32,154 bases of DNA, from NCBI GenBank assembly GCA_040007895.1, contig JBDTUE010000023.1, positions 1 through 32,154 on the forward strand, read 5' to 3'. Source of the stretch: JADJLQ01 sp040007895 (GTDB lineage Bacteria; Bacteroidota; Bacteroidia; Chitinophagales; Saprospiraceae). This document shows positions 1-7,707 of this stretch, piece after piece (the stretch's first letter is position 1; the number at the start of each line of letters is the position of its first letter). Both the position numbers and the translations under genes were made by a program. The notes beneath the pieces are model-generated. The model was not told where the DNA came from and made no database searches. It worked only from the letters and a program-made list of their open reading frames with translations.

Positions 1-1379
1 CCATATGCAGCAGCGGCAGCCTCCATCAAAGCTTCACTCATAGTAGGGTGTGGATGAACTGACTTTACGATATCCATACCGGTGCATTCCAATTTGCGAG
101 CCGTAACGACTTCTGCAATGAGTTCAGTTACATTGGCACCGATCATATGTGCTCCTAGAAATTCACCATACTTTGCATCAAAGATTACTTTAATGAATCC
201 GGCAGGGGTGCCGGCAGCTTTTGCTTTGCCAGATGCGGAAAAAGGAAATTTGCCAACTTTGATTTCATAACCAGCTTCTCTTGCTCCCTTCTCCGTATAT
301 CCAACAGAAGCAATCTCCGGTTGACAGTATGTACATCCCGGAATATTATTATAATCGAGCGGGCTCACATGATGTCCGGCAATATTCTCAACACAGTTGA
401 TTCCTTCCGCACTAGCCACATGTGCAAGTGCCTGACCGGGTGTAATGTCTCCGATAGCATATATCCCTGGCACATTGGTTTTACCAAATCCATCCACCTT
501 AATTAAACCTTTTTCAATGACGACACCACATTCTTCCAGTCCCAGGTTTTCAAGGTTAGGTGTTACGCCGGCAGCAGAAAGCACGACATCACATTGGAAT
601 GATTCTTCTTTACCGGATTTGCGATCTTTTGTAAACACTACACAACCTTCGCCAGAAGTATCTACCTTGGTTACTTCTGTATTCGCATAAACTTTAATAC
701 CAGATTTATTAAATGAGCGGGCCAGTTCTTTAGATATTTCTTCATCTTCCCTTGGGACCAGGCCTTGTTCCATAAACTCGATGACGGTTACTTCCGTACC
801 AATGGCATGATAAAAATAAGCAAACTCTACCCCGATCGCCCCGGCACCTACCACGACCATTTTCTTTGGTTGTGAAGTCATCGACATAGCTTTGCGATAT
901 TCTATAATTTTAACTCCATCGATGGGAAGATTAGGGAGTTGTTTGGCACGTCCACCGGTCGCAAGGATAATGTGATCCGCGGTGTATTCATCTTTTTTAC
1001 CAGCTGGGTCGGTAACTTCAACAGATTTATTTTTGGTTAATTTACCGTGTCCATTAATGACCGTGATTTTATTTTTCTTCATCAGGAATTGAACTCCTTT
1101 GCTCATTCCATCCGCTACACTGCGGCTACGTGCCACTATAGCATTGAAATCAGCCTGGCCTCCTTCTACCTTAATACCATAATCAGAAGCATGCTGAAGA
1201 TATTCGAATACCTGGGCACTTTTAAGAAGCGCTTTGGTAGGAATACAACCCCAATTGAGACATATACCTCCCAGGTTTTCTTTCTCTACGATGGCAACCT
1301 TTTTACCTAATTGAGCAGCTCGTATTGCTGCCACATAACCCCCGGGACCACTCCCAATAATGATAATATCAAAGTTCAT
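1..1379 (-). CDS. lpdA: Dihydrolipoyl dehydrogenase (E3), 3' end cut by window edge
   Basis: FAD-dependent oxidoreductase that reoxidises the dihydrolipoyl group of the pyruvate, 2-oxoglutarate or branched-chain 2-oxoacid dehydrogenase complexes and passes electrons to NAD+. I translated the minus strand from the ATG at 1379-1377. The protein starts MNFDIIIIGSGPGG, giving the FAD-binding GxGxxG at residues 9-14. The redox disulfide motif CLNWGCIPTK follows, with cysteines at 40 and 45. The NAD-binding GAGAIGVEF is near residue 180, then a YAIGD FAD motif, and the dimer-interface HPHPTMSE near residue 441 supplies the catalytic His-Glu pair. About 459 codons are present and the frame is still open at base 1; family members usually end within about ten residues of this point. 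A -7 box lies at 1403-1410. The WG-repeat lipoprotein gene lies just upstream on the same strand. No E1 or E2 gene is visible here, so which complex it serves is unknown. Confidence 0.97.
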   Translation of the reverse strand, partial: MNFDIIIIGSGPGGYVAAIRAAQLGKKVAIVEKENLGGICLNWGCIPTKALLKSAQVFEYLQHASDYGIKVEGGQADFNAIVARSRSVADGMSKGVQFLMKKNKITVINGHGKLTKNKSVEVTDPAGKKDEYTADHIILATGGRAKQLPNLPIDGVKIIEYRKAMSMTSQPKKMVVVGAGAIGVEFAYFYHAIGTEVTVIEFMEQGLVPREDEEISKELARSFNKSGIKVYANTEVTKVDTSGEGCVVFTKDRKSGKEESFQCDVVLSAAGVTPNLENLGLEECGVVIEKGLIKVDGFGKTNVPGIYAIGDITPGQALAHVASAEGINCVENIAGHHVSPLDYNNIPGCTYCQPEIASVGYTEKGAREAGYEIKVGKFPFSASGKAKAAGTPAGFIKVIFDAKYGEFLGAHMIGANVTELIAEVVTARKLECTGMDIVKSVHPHPTMSEALMEAAAAAY

Positions 1380-1402
1380 GTTATATGAGTTTTTTAGCGC
1401 CG

Positions 1403-1410
1403 CAAAGATA
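1403..1410 (-). promoter_or_regulatory. -7 promoter box of lpdA (TATCTTTG)
   Basis: On the minus strand this reads TATCTTTG, a full match to the Bacteroidota -7 consensus TAnnTTTG, followed by CGGCGC. It stands 23 nt before the lpdA ATG, so the leader would be about 17 nt. No clear -33 TTTG is seen. The same box followed by CGGCGC precedes ndk. Confidence 0.6.
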
Positions 1411-1427
1411 TGATTATATATGCAACA

Positions 1428-2612
1428 TTATCGATGCACCGTCTGTACTTTGGCCAGTCCCTCGGAATAGTCCCGGACGTCTGGAAAGACGGCTTCGTAA
1501 ATTGCTTTACCGGATGGATTTATAAACCCTATACCTTCTCCCAGTGAATATCTCGCCGTCTCATTATTAAAATCCCACCCAAGCAAAAATATATTGGCTA
1601 TACGATGGTGACCCATTGTGTCAAGGTAGCCGGTTAGATTGTCTTTGATAAAACAAGCCAGACTATTGCTAAACATATTGATCTGAGTATATTGAAAAGG
1701 TGTCAGTCGTTTGCCCCGAAGATCAAACATCGCAAAAGAATCATTTTTAAAGACAGACCATCGGTCAGATCCCAGTGCCATGACATCACTTCCATCGATG
1801 TCATTTAATTTTTGCCCACTCTGATCGATTAAACTCCATGTATTGCCTTTTTTTACTCCGGCTATATCATGTTGAAATGGTGTCACCTCGTCATAGATTG
1901 GCTCAACCATCATGTGATCACCCGTATCAATAAAACCCCAATGCCCTTTCACATTAGTTGCAATCCGGTTGAAATAAAATTCACCGATATCGTCATACAT
2001 CGGTTTAATCACGATGACACCAGATGTATCCAAAAGTCCCCACCAACCACCATTGGAAATACGGGCAAAGCCATTTTTGAAGGCAAATGCTTGTTCCCAA
2101 CTGTCTTCGCTGATGAGTTTGCCATGTTGATTAATGAACTGGTACCTGTTATTCTTTTTGACCATTGCTATACCTTCATGATAATCTTCGGCCCAATCCC
2201 AAATGGTATCAACTACTAAGGAGCCTGTTGAATCAACAAACCCGAAATTTCCATCTAATACTTTTATTCTTCCTCTCCCATCTTTAAAACTCCATGTTCC
2301 CCGGAATAGTGGTTCTAATATCCATTCTCCTTGAGTATCGATATATCCCCAAAGCCCTTTTTTAGAGGCGGCTGCACGATGCTGGGCAAAGTCACGACAA
2401 TCGTCAAACTGTTCATCAATTGCTATCTCACCATTTTTATTGATATATCCCCATTTAATCCCTGGTTCGATATAGTCTTCCGCTATCAGCTCTTTTTCTG
2501 ATAACTCCTCGGGCCTGGTATTCGGATGATCTTCCTTACAGCCTGCAAGACAAGCTAATAATAAAAGAGGTAAAATAAATTGTAGTCTAAAGGATATCTT
2601 TAAAAATACCAT
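1428..2612 (-). CDS. WG-repeat lipoprotein
   Basis: A 394-residue predicted lipoprotein. The N-terminus has a hydrophobic stretch ending in lipobox LAGC, with the lipidated cysteine at 25. After that nearly the whole protein is an array of about ten units of 33-36 residues. Each unit opens with an aromatic-Gly/x-aromatic-I/L-D/N-x-x-G pattern, for example KWGYINKNG, LWGYIDTQG, NFGFVDSTG, WWGLLDTSG and HWGFIDTGD; later units drift (TWSLIDQSG, SFAMFDLRG). This is the WG-repeat pattern (WG_beta_rep family). Such proteins are common on Bacteroidota surfaces and their biochemical role is generally unknown. The start codon is the only ATG ahead of the signal peptide, and a -7 box ends only 4 nt before it, which suggests an almost leaderless mRNA. 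It is tandem with lpdA, but lpdA has its own promoter, so a functional link is not implied. Confidence 0.9.
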   Translation of the reverse strand: MVFLKISFRLQFILPLLLLACLAGCKEDHPNTRPEELSEKELIAEDYIEPGIKWGYINKNGEIAIDEQFDDCRDFAQHRAAASKKGLWGYIDTQGEWILEPLFRGTWSFKDGRGRIKVLDGNFGFVDSTGSLVVDTIWDWAEDYHEGIAMVKKNNRYQFINQHGKLISEDSWEQAFAFKNGFARISNGGWWGLLDTSGVIVIKPMYDDIGEFYFNRIATNVKGHWGFIDTGDHMMVEPIYDEVTPFQHDIAGVKKGNTWSLIDQSGQKLNDIDGSDVMALGSDRWSVFKNDSFAMFDLRGKRLTPFQYTQINMFSNSLACFIKDNLTGYLDTMGHHRIANIFLLGWDFNNETARYSLGEGIGFINPSGKAIYEAVFPDVRDYSEGLAKVQTVHR

Positions 2613-2616
2613 GGGG

Positions 2617-2624
2617 CAAAAATA
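2617..2624 (-). promoter_or_regulatory. -7 promoter box of the WG-repeat gene (TATTTTTG)
   Basis: The minus strand reads TATTTTTG, matching TAnnTTTG. Only four bases (2613-2616) separate it from the ATG at 2612. With a start site 4-7 nt beyond the box, transcription would begin at or on the start codon. No -33 element is evident. Confidence 0.45.
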
Positions 2625-2670
2625 TTATCTTCAAATTGATTCACGGTTTTTTTCCTGATCAGATTAAATC

Positions 2671-2699
2671 CAGAAAAATCGTTAGGAAACGATTTTCTG
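2671..2699. repeat. Inverted repeat 1
   Basis: CAGAAAAATCGTT and AACGATTTTCTG pair over 12 bp with one extra A on the left arm and a very short loop. Found by reading the sequence; no folding energy was computed. Confidence 0.7.
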
Positions 2700-2708
2700 C
2701 CCTCCGGG

Positions 2709-2742
2709 CTGACGAAGTAATTGTAAAGCAATTACTTGTCAG
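2709..2742. repeat. Inverted repeat 2
   Basis: AAGTAATTG (2715-2723) and CAATTACTT (2729-2737) pair perfectly across a 5-nt loop. After a one-base bulge the stem continues with CTGAC against GTCAG, for about 14 bp in all. The stem is followed by the palindrome GGGTTAACCC. Confidence 0.75.
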
Positions 2743-2757
2743 GGTTAACCCCGATAT

Positions 2758-2809
2758 TGAAAATGAATGAATTCCTCCAAAATAAATGTTCGCAATTCAT
2801 TAATTTTCA
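2758..2809. repeat. Inverted repeat 3
   Basis: Bases 2758-2773 and 2794-2809 are complementary at 15 of 16 positions, with a 20-nt loop between them. Confidence 0.75.
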
Positions 2810-2832
2810 TCCGATTTTCTATCAGATCATCG

Positions 2833-2863
2833 GATTACGCTTAGAAATTTCTGAAGCGTGATC
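2833..2863. repeat. Inverted repeat 4
   Basis: GATTACGCTTAGAAA pairs with TTTCTGAAGCGTGATC, with one T/G wobble and one bulged base: about 15 bp with almost no loop. A further 7-bp pair, ATCCGAT (2809-2815) with ATCGGAT (2829-2835), overlaps repeats 3 and 4, so alternative folds are possible. Confidence 0.7.
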
Positions 2864-2942
2864 TCGGTTAAATTAAAGTTTTTATAATATACGGTTTGGC
2901 TGTGATTTTCCCGCACCGGTGACCGTTAGGTGATTGTTGAAA

Positions 2943-3491
2943 ATGAATTCATTACTAATGCCAAAATATCTTTTCATTTTATTAGTCCTTGGCCTTAGCA
3001 CTAAAATGAAGGGACAGCATAAAACCAGGATTGAGGATTGCAATTGTATTGTAAGCATACCTGGTACGTTCAAAATGTATGTCGATACGATTGAGACCGC
3101 GATTGGAAAAATGGTAAACCATACATTTGTCGATAAGGACTCAATCCTTAATTATCAGCTTTTTTTTGTCGATTATCCGGAAGGCACCATGCACTCCGAT
3201 TCAATATTGTTGATGGAAGATTTTTTTACTTCGACGATTGATGAATCGGTATTGAAAGTAAATGGAACTAAAAAATATGAATCCGAGATTAATCAATTTG
3301 GTTATCCGGGATGGTTTTGGAAAATAAATTTTGGCAGAAACAAATTTATTAAAACAAAATCCTTTATGGCAGGACGAAGGTTTTATACGATGCAGGTAAT
3401 AGGCAATCTAAACTACGATCTCGATAAACTAACCTTTCCATTTTTTGATTCCTTCCAATTCATTGATCTCAAAAAAGTGAAACGAACATAA
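2943..3491 (+). CDS. Small secreted protein of unknown function
   Basis: About 182 residues. The frame is open from a TTG at 2934, but the ATG at 2943 is preferred; the ATG at 2958 is also possible. Either gives a signal peptide with hydrophobic core YLFILLVLGLS and cleavage expected after KGQ. The mature part contains a CNC pair shortly after the signal, an acidic-aromatic middle and a GYPGWFWKINFG segment. It then has RRFYTMQV and ends in a short basic tail. The length and the alternation of strand-like stretches suggest a small globular periplasmic or outer-membrane-associated protein, but I do not recognise the family. There is no lipobox and no T9SS sorting domain. It converges with the T9SS-sorted protein, about 29 bases apart, with no obvious terminator between them. 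Confidence 0.75.
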   Translation: MNSLLMPKYLFILLVLGLSTKMKGQHKTRIEDCNCIVSIPGTFKMYVDTIETAIGKMVNHTFVDKDSILNYQLFFVDYPEGTMHSDSILLMEDFFTSTIDESVLKVNGTKKYESEINQFGYPGWFWKINFGRNKFIKTKSFMAGRRFYTMQVIGNLNYDLDKLTFPFFDSFQFIDLKKVKRT

Positions 3492-3520
3492 GGCATTCCC
3501 TCAACAGATGAACATTATAC

Positions 3521-4348
3521 TCAATTCTTCAGAACAATAATTTTTCTTGTCGCCGTCATATTGCGCTGACTAATGGTATAATAATAAACCCCATTGGCCA
3601 ATTGTTCAACTGGTATTGAAAATTGATTCTGCCCCTGGATCAGGTTCAATGATTTTTTAAACACAAGTACTCCCATTACATTTGAAATCATTAATTCAGA
3701 TAAGCCTGGATTCAAAGCATTTACTTTTATTGATAATTGATTTCTTACCGGATTGGGAAAGGTTGAAATTTCTCCCTGGAATGGATTTAAAGTTCTGAGG
3801 TCACTGGTAACACATGCGCCGGAATTTTTTTGAGCTACAGGGATAAAATATTTTCCTGGGAAAATAGGCCCTGGAAAAGTGACGTCAAAGCTGCCTAAAG
3901 TGGTTACTAATTTAAGGTTGATCAGTAAATCATAATTGCCAGGTGTATTTTCAGAAGTAGGAGTGCCCCTTAAGACGATACAACCAATTTTATTCTTTTC
4001 AAAGACACAATTTCCCGGGTTGCAAAAATATTTTATTCCTTTTGGCAAGCCTACTACAGCTTTAGAAGTATCCAGGGAGGCATTGATCAAACCAAGCGTA
4101 AGATTAGATCCACCAAACGGAACTGTTACTGTATCCGGAATGCTTACAGTCAGTGGAAATTCATAGAGTTGATCGATACATGCCGTTTTGTTAATACCCC
4201 CAAGTTTTGTGCTGTCGTTATACGGTCTGGGGTAGATCCCTGCTGCACTATCCTTGTATAAAATGTTAGGTGTACATACGGGAGTTTGACCATAGATTAT
4301 GTACATTTGGAATAATGCAATCATCAATAATAAACTTCGGATTTTCAT
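3521..4348 (-). CDS. Secreted protein with T9SS type A C-terminal sorting domain
   Basis: A 275-residue protein with a signal peptide (MKIRSLLLMIALFQMYIIYG, then Q). Residues about 22-190 form a cysteine-containing region with YPRPYNDS, a GLPKGIKYFCNPGNCVF segment and GCIVLRGTPTS; such secreted regions of unknown role occur in Bacteroidota. The last 80 or so residues are a classic Por secretion type A sorting domain: FPNPVRNQLSIKV, then MISNVMGVLVF, a LANGVYYYTI strand and the basic end RKIIVLKN. The protein is therefore expected to cross the outer membrane through the type IX system and lose its C-terminal domain. A -7 box lies 16 nt upstream. Its 5' end overlaps the open frame of the divergent TonB receptor gene, so at least one of the two starts needs care. 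The mature function is not recognisable. Confidence 0.88.
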   Translation of the reverse strand: MKIRSLLLMIALFQMYIIYGQTPVCTPNILYKDSAAGIYPRPYNDSTKLGGINKTACIDQLYEFPLTVSIPDTVTVPFGGSNLTLGLINASLDTSKAVVGLPKGIKYFCNPGNCVFEKNKIGCIVLRGTPTSENTPGNYDLLINLKLVTTLGSFDVTFPGPIFPGKYFIPVAQKNSGACVTSDLRTLNPFQGEISTFPNPVRNQLSIKVNALNPGLSELMISNVMGVLVFKKSLNLIQGQNQFSIPVEQLANGVYYYTISQRNMTATRKIIVLKN

Positions 4349-6666
4349 ATGCAGAGACTTTAGACAAAAATATACGATTTAAAAACATCGGTAATTTACG
4401 GAGACTTTTTTGTATTGCCATTCATGCAAGGTTTTCAATAATTTGTATTATTTGTTTTTTCACTTTCTTCGGTTTTGCACATTCCAGTGGGATCCGGGGA
4501 ATTGTAAGAGATAATAATACGCTTGAAACTTTACCTTCTGCATCTATACGGTATGGAACTACAGGAATAGTTAGTGATGACCAGGGTAAATATTCAATTG
4601 CATTAAGTCCAGGCCGATATGATGTTGAGATTTCATATATCGGGTTTGAAACCTTAAAAAAAAATGTGACTGTTACAACTGGTCAATGGCTTGAGCTTGA
4701 TTTTAATTTGCATCCCTCAGAAAATGTGCTTCAAACAGCAGTGATCAGTGATTCCAGGTACAGTAAACCAATCACTGAAAGTACTATTTCCATCGAAGTG
4801 CTGAGAGCTTCCTTAATAGATCATATTAACAGTACCTCTATTGAAGGTGCACTTGATCGTGTGCCGGGAGTAAATATGGTTGGAGGTCAGGCTAATATCC
4901 GGGGTGGGGCAGGTTATAGTTATGGAGCCGGCAGCAGGGTCTTATTGATGATTAATGATCTTCCTGCATTACAGGCCGATGCTGGATATCCTAATTGGGA
5001 TGATGTACCTATTGAAAATATTGAACAAGTAGAAATAATTAAAGGGGCTGCCTCCGCAAGTTATGGTTCCTCTGCATTAAATGGCCTTATTCATGTTCGC
5101 ACCAAATATGCTAAGTCAGAACCCGTTACAAGAGTAAGTATTTTTTATAATCCTGTATTAGCACCAAAAGATAAATCACAACAATGGTGGACGTCGGCTC
5201 CTTATACGGAAGGTATTAGTTTTTCACACGCTCAAAAATATGGTAAACTGGACCTGGTCCTCGGAGCATATGGGCAGAAGTTTCAAGGATTTAATCAAAC
5301 TACCCGAGGAGAAAACATCAGAGGCAACGGGAGCATCCAATATCGCATAACAGATCGCCTCAGTATTGGAACACACTTTAATTTAAATAAGAGAAATAGT
5401 AATAGTTATTTTTATTGGAAAGATGGGGTACATGCTATCTATAGACCCGACTCTCTTACCCTGAGCAATTCCAATTCATTTAGATATCATGTGGATCCTT
5501 TCATTACTTATTTTGATCAATCCAATAATAAACATTCGTTGAGATCCCGAATCTATGTGGTGGACAATGGGGTTTCCGGAGGGCAATCAAATAGTTCCAC
5601 TTTAGTTTATACGGAATATCAATTTCAACGGCATTGGGAAAAAGCAAAAGTATACGGTACCGGAGGCTTGGTTTACAATTATAATACCAGCAATTCGGAT
5701 TTATTTAAACGGGTTCCATTTACTACTGTTAATAAAGCCTTATTTATCCAATTGGATAAAAAAATAAGTGACCATACCACTTTGACTGGTGGCTGGAGGT
5801 TTGAAGATTATAGGTTACATCGCCCTGAAGTCTTTATAGATGATACCTTACCAGGAGGAGTACGTACAGAAAATAAAAGCTTATTCCGGTTTGGCATCAA
5901 CTCAGGTTTGACGAAAGGATTGTTTGCGAGAGCATCCTGGGGTCAGGGGTTCAGATTTCCAACCCTGGCTGAACAATTTATAGTCACCAATTTTGGCTCA
6001 ACGTTTATTTCCCCAAATCCAAAGCTGCACAGTGAAACAGGGTGGAGTAGTGAAGTCGGTTTAAAACAGGCTTTAATCATTGGCAATACAAAAGCATTTA
6101 TTGATGCAGCCCTTTTTTGGTCAAAATACCAGGATATGATGGAATTTACATTCACTGGTTTCGTCAAAGGTTTTCAATCTCAAAATATAGGTGACACGGA
6201 TATAAAAGGATATGAATTGACCATGGGTGGTATAACATCTTTTAATACGCACAAGTTAACTTACAGTACCGGGTATACGTACATAAATCCGCTTTTTGCC
6301 AATTTTACTGAAGAAGACAATCGGAGATCTTCTGCTGATTTCAATATATTAAAGTATCGGTCTAAACATTTATTCAAATTTGATCTGGAGGATGAATTTA
6401 ATGGATGGACACTTGGAACAGGGGTATTGTATACGAGTAAAATGGAGGCTGTTGATGCTATCTTCGAATTTGTAATAAAAGGATTAAAAGAATATCGTGT
6501 GACACATGGTGGATATACGATCATGGATCTGAGAATTGCCAGGAAAATCAAAGCATTTAATTTCAATTTCATTATTAAAAACCTGTTGAATGAAGAGTAT
6601 ACTGCCCGACCTGCTATATCAGAATCTCCAAGAAATCTCACGTTTAGAGTGGATTATAACTTTTAA
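4315..6666 (+). CDS. TonB-dependent outer-membrane receptor, N-terminus uncertain
   Basis: Outer-membrane beta-barrel importer powered by TonB-ExbBD. Order: a hydrophobic signal (FSIICIICFFTFFGFAHSS), a carboxypeptidase-regulatory-like domain (GIRGIVRDNNTLETLPSASI to about EISYIGFETLKKNV), then the plug domain. The plug has ALDRVPGVNMVGGQANIRGG, RVLLMINDLP and the usual VEIIKGAASASYGSSALNG. The rest is an aromatic-rich barrel of about 550 residues, ending in FRVDYNF with the terminal phenylalanine needed for barrel assembly. The ligand cannot be told from sequence; iron-siderophore or cobalamin types look like this. The start is problematic: the only in-frame ATGs (4270, 4315) lie inside the divergent gene and place about 40 or more unlikely residues ahead of the signal peptide. 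ATG 4424 is the natural start by position but is out of frame by one base. Confidence 0.9.
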   Translation: MQSSIINFGFSYAETLDKNIRFKNIGNLRRLFCIAIHARFSIICIICFFTFFGFAHSSGIRGIVRDNNTLETLPSASIRYGTTGIVSDDQGKYSIALSPGRYDVEISYIGFETLKKNVTVTTGQWLELDFNLHPSENVLQTAVISDSRYSKPITESTISIEVLRASLIDHINSTSIEGALDRVPGVNMVGGQANIRGGAGYSYGAGSRVLLMINDLPALQADAGYPNWDDVPIENIEQVEIIKGAASASYGSSALNGLIHVRTKYAKSEPVTRVSIFYNPVLAPKDKSQQWWTSAPYTEGISFSHAQKYGKLDLVLGAYGQKFQGFNQTTRGENIRGNGSIQYRITDRLSIGTHFNLNKRNSNSYFYWKDGVHAIYRPDSLTLSNSNSFRYHVDPFITYFDQSNNKHSLRSRIYVVDNGVSGGQSNSSTLVYTEYQFQRHWEKAKVYGTGGLVYNYNTSNSDLFKRVPFTTVNKALFIQLDKKISDHTTLTGGWRFEDYRLHRPEVFIDDTLPGGVRTENKSLFRFGINSGLTKGLFARASWGQGFRFPTLAEQFIVTNFGSTFISPNPKLHSETGWSSEVGLKQALIIGNTKAFIDAALFWSKYQDMMEFTFTGFVKGFQSQNIGDTDIKGYELTMGGITSFNTHKLTYSTGYTYINPLFANFTEEDNRRSSADFNILKYRSKHLFKFDLEDEFNGWTLGTGVLYTSKMEAVDAIFEFVIKGLKEYRVTHGGYTIMDLRIARKIKAFNFNFIIKNLLNEEYTARPAISESPRNLTFRVDYNF
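4365..4372 (-). promoter_or_regulatory. -7 promoter box of the T9SS-sorted gene (TATTTTTG)
   Basis: The minus strand reads TATTTTTG, fitting TAnnTTTG. It lies 16 nt from the ATG at 4348, leaving a leader of about 10 nt. No -33 TTTG at the expected spacing. Confidence 0.4.
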
Positions 6667-6733
6667 TAAACTATAAAATGAATACAACAGTATTTAATCT
6701 TTCATCATCCTTTAATAATCAATAGCCCGGCTC

Positions 6734-7210
6734 TTGGAAATTACTTTTAATACCCCGGCTGTTTTATTTCCCGCCATCAGTCTTTTAATGTTGGCCTATA
6801 CCAACCGATTCCTTGCGTTGGCCAACCTTATTCGCAAGTTACATGAAGAATACCTACAGGGTAAAAATGAAAAAACAATTCTTTTACAAATTGTGAGTTT
6901 AAGACGACGATTATATTATGTGCGCTGGATGCAGGGCCTTGGTGTTTTTAGTTTTCTTATTTGTGTTTGCACTATGTATTGCATTTACAGCGGGTGGCAA
7001 GTTTTTGCCCAGGGACTTTTTGCACTTAGCCTTATTTCTCTATCGATTTCATTAGTATTCTCCCTGGTGGAAATAATCCAATCTACTAAAGCCCTTGAGC
7101 TTGAGCTCAGCGATATCCAGGGACTTGGAGAAGATGAAATCCTTACTGAACTTTGGAAAAGATATAAAAACAGGAATAAAAAAAGGCCCGATAATGACCG
7201 GGCCCTATAA
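6734..7210 (+). CDS. DUF2721 family membrane protein
   Basis: A 158-residue integral membrane protein matching the DUF2721 pattern. An N-terminal membrane helix (FPAISLLMLAYTNRFLALANLIR) is followed by a cytoplasmic charged stretch with QIVSLRRRLYYVRW, then two more helices (FSFLICVCTMYCIY and FALSLISLSISLVFSLVEI). It ends in an acidic then basic tail. The function of the family is unknown. A TTG start is chosen: the frame has a stop at 6716 and the next ATG (6788) would remove the first helix. It lies 67 bases downstream of the TonB receptor and could share its transcript. The last codons encode, on the opposite strand, the terminator of the convergent kbp-like gene. Confidence 0.85.
   Translation: MEITFNTPAVLFPAISLLMLAYTNRFLALANLIRKLHEEYLQGKNEKTILLQIVSLRRRLYYVRWMQGLGVFSFLICVCTMYCIYSGWQVFAQGLFALSLISLSISLVFSLVEIIQSTKALELELSDIQGLGEDEILTELWKRYKNRNKKRPDNDRAL
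7185..7204 (-). terminator. Intrinsic terminator of the Kbp-like gene, inside the DUF2721 coding end
   Basis: The stem GGCCCG/CGGGCC encloses an 8-nt loop. On the minus strand it is followed directly by seven T residues (7184-7178), a textbook intrinsic terminator for the gene ending at 7234. On the plus strand the downstream side is only A/T-rich, so termination there is less certain. Confidence 0.8.
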
Positions 7211-7233
7211 ATTATTTTAAAATGTAGTCGGAA

Positions 7234-7707
7234 TTATTTTGGAATCCGAAGCATCTGACCTGGATATATTTTGTCAGGATGTTTAAGCATCGGTGTATTG
7301 GCTTCAAAGATTTCATTGTAACGCATAGCATCTCCATAAAAATGTTTTGCAATCTTAGAAAGCGAATCCCCTGATTTTACTTCATACATATCAGCTTCAG
7401 GTTCGGGTGGTGCCAGTACAGAAATCCGATCATCGACAGAAGCTACACCTTCTACATTACCCAGAGCCAGAATTACTTTTTCTTTATCTGATTGTGTACT
7501 CGCCTGTCCATATGCAGTGACTTTGTCACCATCCAGGTCAAGATCCAGATTTTGAATATTAAGCCCAAGACCAGTAACATAACTTTGCATAGCAGTTATT
7601 TTTCTTTCTCTTTCTGTAGCCGCAGCATCGGCAGCAGCTTCTTCATCTGCTTTTTTAGAGCCAAATAATTTTTCTCCGGCTCCTTTTAAAAATGAAAATA
7701 ATCCCAT
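7234..7707 (-). CDS. kbp: BON-LysM protein, Kbp/YgaU-like
   Basis: A 157-residue soluble protein with the architecture of Escherichia coli Kbp (YgaU, 149 residues). It begins MGLFSFLKGAGEKLFGSKKA, followed by an alanine/glutamate-rich linker. A BON domain spans about residues 36-95 (DGDKVTAYGQAST, VEGVASVDDRI). A LysM domain spans about 107-156 (MYEVKSGDSLSKIAKHFYGD, then IFEANTPMLKHPDKIYPGQ, LRIPK). In E. coli Kbp is a cytoplasmic potassium-binding protein. That role is inferred here from the strong likeness, especially at both ends, and has not been shown for this lineage. There is no signal peptide. A weak promoter (CAATGATA at 7745-7752, minus strand TATCATTG, with a TTG 21 nt upstream) would give a leader of about 30 nt. 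A strong terminator lies 30 bases downstream. Confidence 0.9.
   Translation of the reverse strand: MGLFSFLKGAGEKLFGSKKADEEAAADAAATERERKITAMQSYVTGLGLNIQNLDLDLDGDKVTAYGQASTQSDKEKVILALGNVEGVASVDDRISVLAPPEPEADMYEVKSGDSLSKIAKHFYGDAMRYNEIFEANTPMLKHPDKIYPGQMLRIPK

Larger units (their letters stand above)
2613..2942. other. Non-coding gap holding four successive inverted repeats
   Basis: About 330 bases between divergent genes without a credible coding frame; the reading frame at 2882-3073 minus has no family features. The gap holds the -7 box of the WG gene at its left edge and four strong inverted repeats between 2671 and 2863, listed separately. It also has a 10-base palindrome GGGTTAACCC at 2742-2751 and a GCCC-TCC-GGGC hairpin at 2699-2709. 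Confidence 0.7.

Noticed and set aside
1869..2219. 116-codon plus-strand frame
   Set aside because: It lies wholly antisense to the WG-repeat lipoprotein, whose repeats, signal peptide and frame are clear. Its protein has no family features.
2882..3073. 63-codon minus-strand frame in the hairpin gap
   Set aside because: It overlaps the start and signal peptide of the plus-strand secreted protein and shows no recognisable features.
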